64,000 nt of DNA from Aureobasidium sp. EXF-3400 (lineage: Eukaryota; Ascomycota; Dothideomycetes; Dothideales; Saccotheciaceae). The translations under genes were made by a program, and so were the position numbers. Of the stretch, positions 23,130 to 36,292 are shown one piece after another. The DNA is taken from NCBI GenBank assembly GCA_024195585.1, contig SWBL01000250.1:16553-80552 (forward strand), read 5' to 3'. Below the pieces are notes generated by a model. That model did not search any database, had not been told where the DNA came from, and worked only from the letters and a program-made list of their open reading frames with translations. The first letter of the stretch is position 1; each line of letters begins with the position of its first letter.

Positions 23130-26100
23130 ATGTCCTCCCGCCGCAGTACACCGCAAGCTCGCCGACGAGCCTCTCTGGAGCTGCCCGAACGATTCCGCTT
23201 CGATGATGAAGAAGACCTAGATCAAGATCAAGACCAAGAGGTGGATAGAGCACAAATCATAGATATGGCCCTGATACATCAAAGTGTATTTGGCATCATC
23301 GCCGCAACACAGTCAAAGGCCAACACGATGCGGTCCATGCTCCAAGAGGCCGACAGTGATAGCGACGATACAACTCCGCCGACAAAATCCAATAGACCCA
23401 CGATACGCGACACGCTCCCACTACGGCAGAGCTCGCTCTCCCGCAAGAACCCTCTCCAAAGACTGTCTGACAACAACCTTGTGCAGTCATTACCTGGTCT
23501 ACGGCCTGCGCCCAAGACTACCTTCTCAACCGCAACCCCCACTCGCTTCTCCAAGCCTGTCGACCCACCGGAACCCAGCCCCCATGCGGGCACAGATTTG
23601 GGGTCTTCGCAGTCGACTATCCGAAAGCCCGCCAGCAGGAAGCCGAGTCCTGTTCCAGACATGTCGTCAAGCACAACCCAGGTTGCCTTGCCCGATGCTC
23701 TAAAGGACATCTTCAACTTTGACGAAGCTGAGAAGGTTGTCGCAAAGTACCCCTGCTGGTATCTCCAGAGTGTTCTCCTACAAGGCTACATCTACATCAC
23801 ACAACGTCACATCTGCTTCTATGCCTATCTACAAAAGAAGACTGGTGTGACCATCAAGTCTGGCTACCTCACCAAGCGTGGTCAACGTAACCCGCGTTAC
23901 AAGAAGTACTGGTTCGTGCTCAAAGGCGATGTCTTATCATACTACAAGGACTCTTCATCTCCCTTCTCCCCACGCGATGTTATAGATTTGCGATACGGCG
24001 TCTCAGCAGACATTACCCCAGCACAAGCACAGGACAAGGAAAGCACATCTTTTTCTGTCGTCACAGATGCCAAAACCTACCACTTCAAAGCAGAGTCTGT
24101 CTCGAACGCCACTGAATGGGTCAAGCAAATACAGAAGGTCATCTTCCGGTCACGCAATAACAGCGACAGTGTCAAGATCTGCTTGCCAGTCGACAATGTT
24201 GTTGATATCGAGGAAAGTAACTATCCAGACTTTGCCGACACTATCAAGATACGAGTCATCGACAACGACGAGACCTTTGCTGTTGATGAGGTAAGTGGCC
24301 TAACTTGCTTGATCTATACTTTGACCCTTGCTGATTATTATATAGTACTTTTTCTCATTTTTCGGCTTTGGTGAAGAGGCTCTTCGTGTACTGAGAAGCT
24401 TGACCCAAGAGACAAGCGCGCAACGAGTACTCGCGAGCCGGCCCACCTCACCAATTCTTACCATGACTGATCGTCGACCATCATCGGCGCACGGAAGAAA
24501 ATCTCGAGTACCATCAATGAGTCCTGCTCCCGGAAGCCTTCATGAGAACGTCACAGCAACTTTGTCTCCGGCCTCTGGCCTCACTTCCAGAAGTGCTCGG
24601 TCAAGTAGTGAACTGGAACGTTCTACTCTCGATCTCACCCAAACAAGAGAAGAGAGCGCCATGTATCCAGCTACGAAGCAGCGGAGTGGTCAAAAGCAAA
24701 AGCAGTGGAGCCAGTTTCCACGAGATACTTCAGAGTCGTATGTATCATCCTCTGATCAGGGCAACGATAGCGAGGTGTCGGAATCTGCAACTGGTACGGA
24801 TGCTTCGGGAAGCCACATCCTGAGCGGGAGCGTCATGTTCCATAAGCCAACCATTGGAAAGCATCACGCGGATAACGTTGCATTGCACAATGCAAAGACC
24901 AACACGCAGAATGATGTGCCGTTTGCCTCAGCTAAGAGAGCTGGCAAGGAACCTGGAGCTAACATTTCAACAAAAAACGCGCCAGACACACAAGTGCAAG
25001 ACATGCAACAATCGGATTCTTCGACTTTGGGAGGGTTGATGAAAGTCGGAGCTGTTCCTATCCAGCGTGCCTCGGGCTTCCTGTACAACTCTGGTAAGCG
25101 TGTTAGTGGTCTGTTCGGAGCCACGCCCTCGGAGTACTACGACAAGTTTTCTGGCATGATAGCTGGTGGTAAAAAGCACTATGCCGAGGCAGACGAACTG
25201 GTCCCTGGTGAAGAGGTGCAGGATTCTGAAGATGAAATGACTATTCGCGAGGCTGAAAAGAGCTTCCGAAACCATTTTGCTTTGCCAGATTCTGAGAAGC
25301 TTGTGGCAACATTCTTCGGTTTCTTCCACCGAGTCTTGCCCCTATATGGCAAGTTATATGTCGGCAGCACGAGGCTGTGCTTTCGTAGCTTTGTGCCTGG
25401 AAACTGGACAAAGGTAGGCTCGAACTTGTTCTCGACGCTCTGCTTCTGCTGACTTTGCCTAGCTTGTTGTTCCTTTCAAAGATATCATGGACGTTGACAA
25501 GGAAAGAGGCTTCCGATTTGGATACTCAGGTATGGTTATTGTGATCCGAGGACACGAAGAGATCTTCTTTGAGTTTGGCTCGCAAGACCTACGTGACGAC
25601 TGCACAGTCACTCTCTTGCGTTCACTTAACTCTATGGAGCCGTTTCAGGAATCTGTCTTGCTCACAGAGGACGAAAAAAGAGACGCCGAAGCAGCAGCAG
25701 CAGAGAATCTCTTGTTGCAAGAAGCTCGCCAAGGTGATCGTGGTGGTGTCGAGTTCCAGCTTCCTCACAACCTCGAATCCTCAGGTATGTTGCACAAACC
25801 ATTGGCTGCCGTACCTTCTTCTGACAGTATCGCAGGTCACGACTCGCGAGCGGTTTCCTTTGACGATCCGGCAGCCTCTGTTCTAGACTTCAAGCCTGAG
25901 GAGTCCTTGCGGATCACCTGTTTGACCATCGGATCTCGCGGAGACGTACAGCCATATATAGCTCTCTGCAAGGGTCTGCTTGCCGAAGGACACAGACCGA
26001 AGATCGCCTCTCATGCCGAATTCGGTGATTGGGTGCGAAGTCACGGAATTGATTTCGCACCGGTCGAAGGTAACCCAGCAGAATTGATGGCACTTTGTGT

Positions 26101-27439
26101 TGACCACGGCATGTTCACGCCCTCCTTCCTCTATGAGACAAACTTGAAGGTACGTTCACGTTCACCACTGCTTATATCTAGCATACACTAATAGTCTTAG
26201 TTCTGGCCTTTCGTCAAGGGTCTACTTAAGACAGCCTGGGCCGCATGCCAGGACTCGGATCTTTTGATCGAGAGCCCTTCTGCCATGGCTGGAATCCATA
26301 TCGCGGAAGCTCTTGGTATTCCTTACTTTAGAGCCTTCACTATGCCTTGGACCAGGACACGTGCCTATCCTCATGCATTTATGATGCAAAACAAGAGGAT
26401 GGGTGGTGCATACAACTACATGACCTACGTCATCTTCGAAAACGTATTCTGGAAAGCTACCTCGAGTACGATCAACCGATGGCGCAAAGAAGATCTGGGT
26501 TTGAAAGCCACCAGCATGGAGAAAATGCAGCAGGACAAGGTTCCGTTCTTCTACAATTTCTCGCCCAGCGTGGTTGTTCCACCTCTCGATTTCGGCGAGT
26601 GGATCCGAGTGACCGGATATTGGTTCCTTGATGAAGCCGACAATTTCACACCACAGAAGGAGCTCCTCGACTTCATCAAGAAGGCACGAACGGACAAGGC
26701 GAAGCTCGTTTACATCGGCTTTGGTTCAGTGGTCGTTCCTGATCCAAAACAGCTTACTATGGATATCATCGCTGCTGTCAAGAAGGCCGATGTTCGCTGC
26801 ATCCTTTCCAAAGGCTGGTCTGACCGCATGGATAAGAAGGATGCCAAAGCACTCGAGGTGCCATTGCCAGATTTCATGTTCCAGATTGCGTCTGCCCCAC
26901 ACGATTGGCTGTTCCGACAAGTCGACGCTGCAGTTCATCACGGCGGAGCAGGTACAACTGGTGCCAGTCTTCGCGCCGGTATTCCAACCGTCATCAAGCC
27001 CTTCTTTGGCGACCAGTTCTTCTTTGGTAGCAAAGTTCAAGATCTGGGAGTTGGGCAAAGAGTCCTGACTGTCACTGAGAACGCATTGGGTAAAGCGATG
27101 TGGATTGCGACACACGATTCACGTATGATTGAGAAGGCCAGGGTCCTGGGAGAGCAAATCCGATCCGAAGACGGTGTCGGCACGGTCATCAAAGCCATCT
27201 ACCGCGACATGGAGTATGCAAAGACACTAGTGCAGCAACGTACGGCAAGAGCAGCCCAAGCTGATACGGATGCTGAAGACGAGGAAGAGGTGGAGGTTGA
27301 AGACAGCTGGACGCTGGTGGAAAATGACTCTGATCCAGATGCAGCGAGCCCAACAGCCATGATGCAGCCACAGCTAGGCTCGTTGAGTGGGCAGGGGAAA
27401 GGCAAGACGGGAGCAAGGTTTCTCCCGCTCAGGTCGTGA
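23130..27439 (+). CDS. ATG26: Sterol 3-beta-glucosyltransferase (Atg26/Ugt51)
   Basis: Transfers glucose from UDP-glucose to ergosterol; the PH/GRAM module targets it to phosphoinositide membranes, and in some fungi it is needed for pexophagy. Exons 23130-24290, 24346-25413, 25463-26149 and 26201-27439 (introns of 55, 49 and 51 nt, all phase 0) give 1384 aa, the family length. Order: a disordered N-terminus; GRAM1 (about 190-240, [20 protein letters not shown]); PH (about 244-343, [20 protein letters not shown]); a Ser-rich linker (400-600); GRAM2 (about 700-770, [20 protein letters not shown]); the GT28 N-terminal domain (about 893, [20 protein letters not shown]); and the C-terminal UDP-sugar domain with [20 protein letters not shown] near 1218. 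The acidic C-tail is typical of the family. All motifs appear intact. Confidence 0.96.
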
Positions 27440-28277
27440 AGGTTTCGGTATTATGTGAAAACGACATTATAAAGACAACAAGATGAGAAGATGATGACGA
27501 TTTGGGATTGCGATGGTCCAGGGGTTTTGATTTGGTGCGGACTCATGCAGCATGGCGCTTATACGGAGGCTTATGCAATCTCTTTTCCTGTCTTATAGAA
27601 GAGCAATAATGGGATAGAGATACAGAGAAACATGGCCGTTGACTAGAATACAGAGAGAGACATGGCATGCAAGCAATCGATAGACGTTGGTAACGGTTGG
27701 TCGGGACTTGCGGCTAAGGCAATGGTTGATTGTGAGGATCAATATAGACGAGACGTGTGTTTCAAGCAGTGGACGCCAAGTTGGCTGCGACAAAGGGGAC
27801 GGGAAGGACTTAATTTAACAAAGTCAGTAGCGCGGACTGCATTTGGCCAATGGGCGGGTCTAGGAGGATCGGAAACAGGCGCGTATTCTCGGGACTGTGC
27901 TTTGGGCTGCTACACCTGGTGCCCCGCCATGGATCGACCAGGCTCTCTTGCATTTGATCTTGTTGTTGAGTGACTTGTCTTTCTTGCGTCTACACCAAAC
28001 GAGAACAAAACACAGACAGAAGCCGCAGCGAAGCCCTGAGCAATAAATCCGCCGACAAAGAAACAGCGACCTCCAAAGAGAGAAAGAACGTCTGGACCCT
28101 GTTTCGGCATCACCAACTCTCAAAACGGCCTTGAGTGATTGCTGAGTGAGTGAAAGAAATGCACCGATGCACCTTCCCTTGCATTCCTTAGCTGACTGAG
28201 TATGTCAAGTTGATTCGCACCTTGCTTGTACGATCGCGCTTTCCACCTACATACAGCCTTAGCATCAATCCGCAACC
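27440..28277. other. Intergenic region ATG26 to MAP kinase
   Basis: The 838 nt spacer containing the ATG26 3'UTR and the promoter of the MAP kinase. Short open frames on both strands carry no domain. Confidence 0.5.
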
Positions 28278-29449
<1,172 letters not shown>

Positions 29450-29587
29450 TCATCAAGCTGCGAACTCCTCTAACTTCTGGATCTATTTCTTTCATTTCTT
29501 ACCATATATCTCTTGCCATTTAAAAAGTACTACTTACCTCAACCATAACCCTCACGAGGCAGATCGCTAACCTGCTTTCCTTTGCAG

Positions 29588-29987
29588 CGACCGCACTCTC
29601 GACAAACCCAAATACCAACCACCTAAACCGAACGCTACCGCCATGACCTACTACCCCTCCATCGGTCCCACTACTCCTACCAACTCTTCGACTCTTGTCG
29701 CAAACACTACCGACTCGGCTGCAAGCTCTCCTCCTTGGTCTGGTGACAGCACTTTTGTCCACACTCCTCGTTGCGCCATCGAAAATCCCCCCTTCGCCGA
29801 GGGTTCGTGGGCCAGAAGCTTGCCCGTCGTGAAGAAGTTGTTTCGTTCAAGAGACGCGTCCGACAACTCCGAAGCAGAGAAGCAGCAACACCAGTCCACC
29901 ACTTCCGACACCGAGGTCAGCCCAACTAGGCAATCTTCGGACGAGAAGACCCCATGGTACCAGACTAGTCAACGCTGGCTTATCTGA
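29588..29987 (+). CDS. Candidate downstream exon or small Ser/Thr-rich ORF behind the MAP kinase
   Basis: An open frame runs from an acceptor-like TTTGCAG (ending 29587) to a stop at 29987. If the MAP-kinase transcript is spliced from 29446 (CG|GTAATC) to 29588, the frame continues without a stop and adds 132 residues to the kinase. A branch-like GCTAAC lies at 29566-29571. Alternatively the internal ATG at 29643 gives an independent 114-aa protein (MTYYPSIGPTTPTNS...), or the whole is 3'UTR. The encoded sequence is Ser/Thr/Pro-rich, with a basic patch ARSLPVVKKLFRSRDAS and no known domain. Codon choice is C-rich at third positions, like the kinase. Function unknown. Confidence 0.4.
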
Positions 29988-31040
29988 TTCGGGTTTCATC
30001 ACGGTCAGAAAAATACAAACATACAAAAAAGGCTAGAGATATAGAGATCTGAAAGACCTGAAGTATTTGGGTTGTCGGTTTCTTTTTCACCACGGTCATG
30101 TCTCTATCTCGCAAGAGGTTTGGACTACGGCTAGAGCACGTCTTTTACTGTTCATCATCACCCCTGTTTTCGAAAAAAAGGAAGGGTGTCATCATTTGGG
30201 GGGCGTTGTCTGCTTTTTCTTCTTCTTTTCATTACTTTTCCTATGTCGGCATCAGCAAGCGTATCCCAGAAGCAAACCCTACAGTACAGCGGGACAAGAA
30301 TTCAAAGATTAAAACATTCTTCGCAACTTTCATGAAAGACGTGCTGTATTGCTAACTCGTCGGTCAGCCGTTGGTCAGCCGCTGAAACTTTCATGTCAGG
30401 ATGTAAGTAGTATGACCCTGTCACAAGATTTGAATAACATCTCTCACCGATTATTGGACCCAGTCTGGATACCATGCATCGTAAATAGTTTGAGATATCT
30501 CCCTACTGGTGTATCTACGTCTTGTTTGGTTGTGCTCGGTGGTGTTGGAGTGGTGGAAACTGAGCATATCTTAAATAAGGATTTTGACCTAAGTCAACGG
30601 GACGAAGCACCAACAGATGCAGGACCTTCGACACCGACACATCACTAATTCATGATCAGGTAGAAAAAGAAGGAAGCTTAGAATGACGTGCAGAGTACGC
30701 GCAAGTATCTAACCCAAGTTCGTCATTCAAAAGCTATAGTAAAGCTGGAAGGGGGGACAATAGTCGATGAGGTGACCTTTGGACAGATGTAAAAACAGAA
30801 TTGGCGAAAGCAACACGTAACAGAGACGCTGAAAGAACGATGCAATGATGCGTTTGTTCATGTGTTTTGTTTTATTTTGGTTACATCGTGCTTCGAGTAA
30901 GATAGCAAGTAGTACTCCATCCATGCGTCCCTGACACCTTGTCAGAGGCCAAGAAAAACATTCGCCTTCTCTTTTCCTTCCATTTCCCATCAAAATGATA
31001 CTATAACTACAGGGTGCCATTGAGAAATGTATCCACCGAT
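29988..31040. other. Intergenic region, convergent
   Basis: The 1053 nt between the kinase region (+) and the minus-strand gene ending at 31041. T-rich and A-rich tracts occur around 30150-30240, and no convincing coding potential is present. Confidence 0.5.
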
Positions 31041-32539
31041 TTACCACGTGGTAGGGACACTGGGGTACTCCTGGTGAGAAAGACCCAGGTCTGCAAACAC
31101 CGTGTCGTCTCCCTTGAGGTGCTCGACACGGAGCTCGTCTTCATGCTCCAGCTTCTCGATCTCCTCTTTTGGTGTCTCCTTGTTGTCGGAGTTTTGATCC
31201 TTGGATGTGGCTTCGAGAGCGTGGCTGTCATCCAAGGGCTCACCGATCATCAAGAGTTGCGCATTGGCGTAGTCAAGATGCTTGGGCTGTGCAGGCATCC
31301 AGTTGCGGCCGCGGAAGTCCTCAATGACATCTTGAGGAAACTCTGCGGGCTTGTCAAGAGTGGCATATGACGGACCCTTGGCTTGAGGGTTCTTCAGACT
31401 TAGCACGAAGCTGCCCTGCGAGCGAATACCCATGTCTTTTTGCATCTGACCGGGTTCTTGAGGGATAGTGAGCATGTATGCGAGATGAGATTCGGAGCGT
31501 GTGCCAGCGGTGGTTATCGCGTAAACACCTTCGCCAATAGGGGTGATAGGGTGGTTGGGTCGGTTGCCTGAAGCGTTAATTTCTTTTTCTGAGCCTTGGA
31601 AGAAGTCTTTCTTCAGTTCGTCCATCGAAGCCTTTGCCCTCTCGACAAAGACCATGAACTTGTCACTAGGGCCTTGAGGGAAGACCTTCTTGGGAAGAGC
31701 GAAGAGACGGTTGTTCTTGGCGTCCTCGATAGCGCCGTCACCTAGCTTTGCGCCGGTGGGTAGGGGACGCAGGACGAAGTAGCTACGCTGTAGGTCCTGG
31801 ACGCTCTGAGGGTCGTCAATGCCGACACGGCCTCTGGTAAAGAAGTAGATAATACCCTTTTCTTGGATGTTGCTAGGCATCTGCTCAGCACGATCCTTAC
31901 TTTCCTCGACAGCACCGCCCTGATCCTCGTCTTCCTTGGGCTTCTCAACGGTCGGGACCTTGGGATCGGCAGCGAAGTCGCGGTGGATGTCATCCTGAGA
32001 TGGTTAGTCGATGGTTTGGTCAACGATCGGATGGTACATACGATTGGAAGGTTCTCGGGCTTGGACTTGGGATTCTCAGGCTCGATGGTGTTCAGACCAG
32101 CACCGCCACGAGAGTCCTTGAGAGCTTTCTCGGGGTCATCCTTCGACTCTCCGTCTCTGTTCTCGCCCTGGTACGATTCACCGACCTGCTTGATGGAACC
32201 GTCGTCCTTCATCTCAGCGTTAGTCTGCTCAGAGGGCTTCTGTTCAGAGGATTGCTCGGACGACTTTTGCTCAGCCGAATCGGCAGCAGGCTTCTGCTCG
32301 GCAGTCATATTCTGACCAGCTTCACCCAATGGCTTGGACTCAGAGTTGGCGTTGGTGTCTTCGGCAGGCTTGAGAGTCTCTTCAATGGTCTTTTGCTCAG
32401 CAGTGTTCTTGCGGCCCTTCTTGGAAGGAGAGGATTGAGAGTCGTCGGTTTTGCGTTTGTTGTCTTTGGTCTCTTGGGAAGCAGCTGGGGGGCTGGACTG
32501 CTTTTCAGCCAAACGGGCAGATGATCGTGTGCCAGGCAT
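31041..32539 (-). CDS. Uncharacterised charged ascomycete protein
   Basis: Minus-strand exons 32539-32042 and 31994-31041 (intron 32041-31995, 47 nt, GTATGT...CTCAG, phase 0) give 483 aa. The N-terminal 170 residues are disordered, Lys/Glu/Gln/Ser-rich, beginning MPGTRSSARLAEKQSSPP and including a nuclear-localisation-like KKGRKN and EQK-type imperfect repeats. The C-terminal half looks folded: GIIYFFTRGRVGIDDPQSVQ, YFVLRPLPTGAK, RLFALPKKVFPQ, and a strand-rich segment GSFVLSLKNPQAKGP. I recall similar ascomycete proteins being labelled BTB-domain transcription factor in databases, but I see no BTB motif here and do not endorse that name. The gene stands alone, without an operon-like context. 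Its existence is well supported by the clean two-exon frame; its function is unknown. Confidence 0.8.
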
Positions 32540-33034
32540 GATGTGAGTGTGTTGGAAGGTGTGAGGGGTGGTCGAGCTAGCAAGGATGCAATTGGTACGA
32601 TGAAGTGTAGATGACGGGGTGATGGAGGTGACGATTGGTGATGTCAATGGAGAATTGATTGTCCAGAGGGGGCTTGTAGCTTGCGTGATCAAAGAAGGAG
32701 CTGAAGAGTGTATATAAGGAACCTCTAAGAGTATTTATCGTAACGATTTAGCCTCGAAACGCGTCTCTAACGCGAAGGTCGTGATCAATTTTGTGATGTC
32801 ATCAGAGTCGCACTCGGACGTGTTTCTTTCTGTAATGCTGACGCACGAGACTCTCTCAGTTGAGTAAGGTTGCTTTCGGCACAGGCAGACAGAGCTCAAT
32901 CGCGTGAGGAGCTCTGGGGAGTTGTGCCTCTTGAGTGTTGTGTTCGCCAACAACGCCTCTTGCATTCTTCGTGAGTGGCGTTGAACCAGTTTGAATCGCA
33001 TCACCGTGGCATCGTGTATAGACAGAAGGCGCGA
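32540..33034. other. Intergenic region upstream of the charged protein gene
   Basis: The 495 nt between two minus-strand genes. It should contain the promoter of the downstream gene; a TATATA at 32711-32716 lies about 170 nt upstream of that ATG and could be its TATA element. Confidence 0.45.
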
Positions 33035-33738
33035 TCAACCACATCGTCCATCCTTCCAGCCCGTTCTCCATCGCTCTTCCCATTTCTTGCAGTCAAACGA
33101 CTTCTTGCCCAACTTTACGTTCACAGCATTGTGCGCCTCGCACATCCATTGTCCAAAGTCGTCCCTGCTGCTCACGCGTGGCTCGTTGCCATCTTTCATC
33201 CAAGCTCTGAAGTCGTCGGCGCATACCCAGCAAGGGTACATCTTGCCAAACAGTTGCATAAATGTCGTCGTCTCTCTTTGCTGCTCTGGTGAAGCCTTTT
33301 CCGGGTAGCTTGCTGCCATAGTATGGAGAAGAGTCCACGCCGAGCGACCGAGTTGTTCTACGTCTGGCGGGCAATCGGCTGGCATATCAAGGGAAGAGGT
33401 TGCTTGGGCCGGTGGTGTAGTGGTCGAGATCTTGGAGGGGTTTGTGGTGCCCTGCTTTGCCATGGCGAACCACGAGGACACTGAAGTGCATGACCGACAC
33501 CTATCGCTTCACCTTAGTCTATGTTCTAGCATCCTGTGCAATGTCCCCTGACGTACGGCTTGCCATCAGGACCCAAGACTACGCCTTTCGGCAACTGCTT
33601 GGGGGTTCTGTCTTCTTGATCGGCCTGAGCCTTCTGCTCGGGCGTCGCGTCTAGTGGTTGAGGCGGCATTCCGGTCGTCTTTGTCACTGCGCAGCCGAAT
33701 TGCGAGAGGATGGGATACGGAATCTCAGTTATAGGCAT
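33035..33738 (-). CDS. ERV1: FAD-linked sulfhydryl oxidase Erv1 (ALR)
   Basis: Reoxidises Mia40 in the mitochondrial intermembrane space, passing electrons to cytochrome c. Minus-strand exons 33738-33557 and 33500-33035 (intron 33556-33501, 56 nt, GTACGT...CGATAG) give 215 aa. The join completes LPKGVVLGPDGKP followed by CRSC, the flexible shuttle disulfide (about Cys62/Cys65), then TSVSSWFAMAKQG. The FAD-binding core has LGRSAWTLLHTMAASYP, the redox-active CxxC in MYPCWVCADDF (about Cys151/154) and HNAVNVKLGKKSFDCKKWEE with the structural cysteine. The C-terminus WKDGRCG carries the partner cysteine. If the intron were ignored, the shuttle CxxC would be lost. It is divergent from HEM4, with only 143 nt between starts. 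Confidence 0.95.
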
Positions 33739-33881
33739 GTTATCGATCTTTCTGTATTTCGCATTTGTCAGGTTCCCCGTCCGCCTCCGGGGGACCCTCG
33801 TCCGTGCTCGGGCTCAATCGCGTCTCTTCTCAACCACCCCTCGGCCCTTGCCGCTGACACAGTTTGACCAACCACCAACAT
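33739..33881. promoter_or_regulatory. Short shared divergent promoter ERV1/HEM4
   Basis: Only 143 nt separate the two divergent ATGs, so regulatory elements are likely shared. The stretch is C-rich on the plus strand (CCGTCCGCCTCCGGGGGACC), and no TATA box is seen. Confidence 0.6.
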
Positions 33882-34838
33882 ATGTTTGACATGTCGGACT
33901 CAACATCAGACATTCCTGTTCTGCTTCTCAAGACAAAGTCCATTCCCGCTGATGGATATCATGAAATATTCGCCGGCTGGAACAACTATCTGCCAACTTT
34001 TCTACCTGTCCTGGAACATCGCTTCAGAGAAGATACTCTGACTTGGCTAAAGGACACAATTTCAGGCCGAGGTTTCAATTCCGATGCCACCGTGGCTGCC
34101 GAGTCGAGCTTCGGCGGTATCATCTTCACCTCACAACGTGCAGTCGAGGCTTTCACATCAATAGTGGAGTCTCTTGATCCTCACATTAGAGATGAACTCC
34201 TGCCCGAGGCTCTACCGTTGTACGTTGTTGGTCCAGCTACTGCTAGAGGACTACGATCCTTGAACTTGAAGTGTCAGATCATTGGAGAAGAGACTGGCAA
34301 TGGCGCCGCACTTTCTGCCTTTATGCTGGACCACTACAATCGCCTCCCCATAAGCCAGACGGTAAGGCAAGACCGCAAGCTTCCTCTGCTGTTCTTGGTA
34401 GGAGAAGTACGCAGGGATATCATCCCTAAATCTCTCCAATCCTCTGACCTGCCTCAAGAAGCTCGCATCGGTGTGAACGAAGTTGTCATCTACGAGACTT
34501 GTGAGATGGCATCTTTCCACATAGACTTTGCTCATGCTATTGAGGAAAATGCTGCATCTGGGGCTAAAGAACAATGGGTAGTCGTCTTCTCACCTCAAGG
34601 ATGCCGAGCAATGCTGGATTGCCTAGGCTGGCTCGACGAGGCTGGCCGCTACAAGGCAGAAGACACAGACTCGTCACCAACCACAACATACATTGCAACC
34701 ATCGGCCCTACAACACGCGATTATCTGATCAAAGAATTCGGGTATGAGCCACATGTGTGTGCAGAAAAGCCCAGTTCGGAAGGCATATATGCTGCCATAG
34801 AAAGTTATAGGAACACGAACACAAGGACGCAACTGTAA
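33882..34838 (+). CDS. HEM4: Uroporphyrinogen-III synthase
   Basis: Cyclises hydroxymethylbilane with inversion of ring D, the fourth step of heme synthesis, in the cytosol. Single exon, 318 aa from the first ATG (33882); a second ATG at 33891 is equally plausible. The two-domain HemD fold is visible: the first strand IPVLLLKTK; GGIIFTSQRAVEAF, the conserved domain-1 TSxRAVE motif; LPLYVVGPATARGL; KLPLLFLVGEVRRDIIP; VNEVVIYETCEM; and the late strand TYIATIGPTTRDYL with AEKPSSEGIYAAI, the characteristic A-x-x-P-[ST]-x-[DE]-G-[ILV] ending. Length and motif order match fungal Hem4. Confidence 0.95.
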   Translation: MFDMSDSTSDIPVLLLKTKSIPADGYHEIFAGWNNYLPTFLPVLEHRFREDTLTWLKDTISGRGFNSDATVAAESSFGGIIFTSQRAVEAFTSIVESLDPHIRDELLPEALPLYVVGPATARGLRSLNLKCQIIGEETGNGAALSAFMLDHYNRLPISQTVRQDRKLPLLFLVGEVRRDIIPKSLQSSDLPQEARIGVNEVVIYETCEMASFHIDFAHAIEENAASGAKEQWVVVFSPQGCRAMLDCLGWLDEAGRYKAEDTDSSPTTTYIATIGPTTRDYLIKEFGYEPHVCAEKPSSEGIYAAIESYRNTNTRTQL

Positions 34839-35201
34839 GGCGTCCTGGTCGGAAAGCATTGATGCAGTGCCATAGGCGCGGTGCATATCAAAAAAGGCGA
34901 AACGAGGCCGAAGAGCCTGTCAAAGCAATGCACTTCTGACGTGCTCTAGCATGTATACATAGATAGATTAGGCAATGGCATGAAGCATGTCATTGAAAGT
35001 CAAACCTGAAATAATAAATCAACAAGGCTTGTCTTGGCGAAAATGAACCTCGGCGTCGCGACGAGGTCGAAGCTGCTGCTGTGATACAAATAGCAGGCAT
35101 AACTCGCACTGCATGAACGCCTGGATCTCAGCATGATTTGTTGCATCCAGGATCAGTGATGATGCGAACGGTTCGCCCAGACAAACTCGTCAATCCACGA
35201 C
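34839..35201. other. Intergenic region HEM4 to MYST gene
   Basis: The 363 nt tandem spacer; HEM4 3'UTR and MYST promoter. Nothing else seen. Confidence 0.5.
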
Positions 35202-36292
35202 ATGGCCGCTGCAGTGTCCCCTCAGACGAGGCCCCAGGAACATCAGACAACGCCCAAGAAGTCGCCCACCGAACCTAATGTCCTGAATGTCGTCTTGGGT
35301 AACATCCAGATTAAGCCTTGGTATCCCTCATTCTACCCAGAAGATCTCGTCGGTCGGAAGGCTGAGCGCCTCTATGTCTGTGAGAGCTGTTTTCGCTACT
35401 CAAAAGAGCTTATGCCATACCTTGCACATAGAGTAAGATCGCCCAAGCACAGAACAGCCAGACCAAGCTGACACGATTCAGAGAGTCTGTCCACTGAAAG
35501 ACGCACCGCCTCCGGGAACACTGATATATCAAACGGCCGACCAATCAATATACGAGATTGATGGAGAAGAGCACAAGGTACACACAATTTATCACATCCA
35601 AGGGTTGTCTGATGGCTAGCTAACATGTCGAGCAGCTGTATTCCCAGAACCTCTCGTTGTTCGCCAAGCTCTTCCTCGACACAAAGTCCGTCTTCTACGA
35701 TGTCACCACATTCCGATACTACCTTCTCGTGCTTACGGATCCGCAAAACGCCGAAAGACAAGTCGTAGGCTTCTTCAGCAAGGAAAAGATGAGCTGGGAC
35801 AACAACAATGTGGCTTGCATTCTGGTCTTCCCACCTTGGCAGAAACGTGGCCTGGGTCAGTTGCTGATGGGCGTGAGCTACGAACTGAGTCGGCGTGAAG
35901 GCAGACTTGGTGGTCCTGAAAAACGTAAGAATCCTCATTCCACCATAATCCTAGGCGCCACGCTGACAGAACCATCAGCCCTATCGAGTCTTGGAAGAAA
36001 GGCATACCTAGCATACTGGTCAGCCTCGATCTGTCGCAGCATCTTGTCGAATCCTTCGAATCGATCTTGGACCGTTGACCAGATCGTTCAGCAAACTTGG
36101 ATTGCACCCGAGGATGTGGTCATGGCCCTGAGCGAGACGGCCATGATCGAGCCGAACAAATTGCCTGATGGATCAGTCGTGTTGGTCAGGGGCAAGATCG
36201 AAACCTGGGTTCGGGCACATGAGACGGCGGCGGCCACCCCAGCCATTGATAGGACCGCTTTCACGCAGACCTTTCGTGATCAAAAGCACTGA
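35202..36292 (+). CDS. MYST-family histone acetyltransferase, Sas2-like
   Basis: Acetyl-CoA-dependent lysine acetyltransferase acting on chromatin. Exons 35202-35432, 35482-35577, 35636-35924 and 35979-36292 (introns of 49, 58 and 54 nt) total 930 nt (309 aa). After a short N-tail comes the MYST entry IKPWYPSFYPEDL, then the C2HC finger: LYVCESCFRYSKELMPYLAHRR (split by intron 1) and CPLKDAPPPG. The catalytic core has FLDTKSVFYDVTTFRYYLL, the conserved Cys in NNVACILVFPPW, the acetyl-CoA loop QKRGLGQLLMG, and the PEKPLSSLGRKAYLAYW segment with the general-base Glu, created by the last splice. No chromodomain or PHD finger is present and the protein is short, which favours the Sas2/KAT8-like class over Esa1 or Sas3. 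Subfamily assignment is an inference. Confidence 0.9.
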
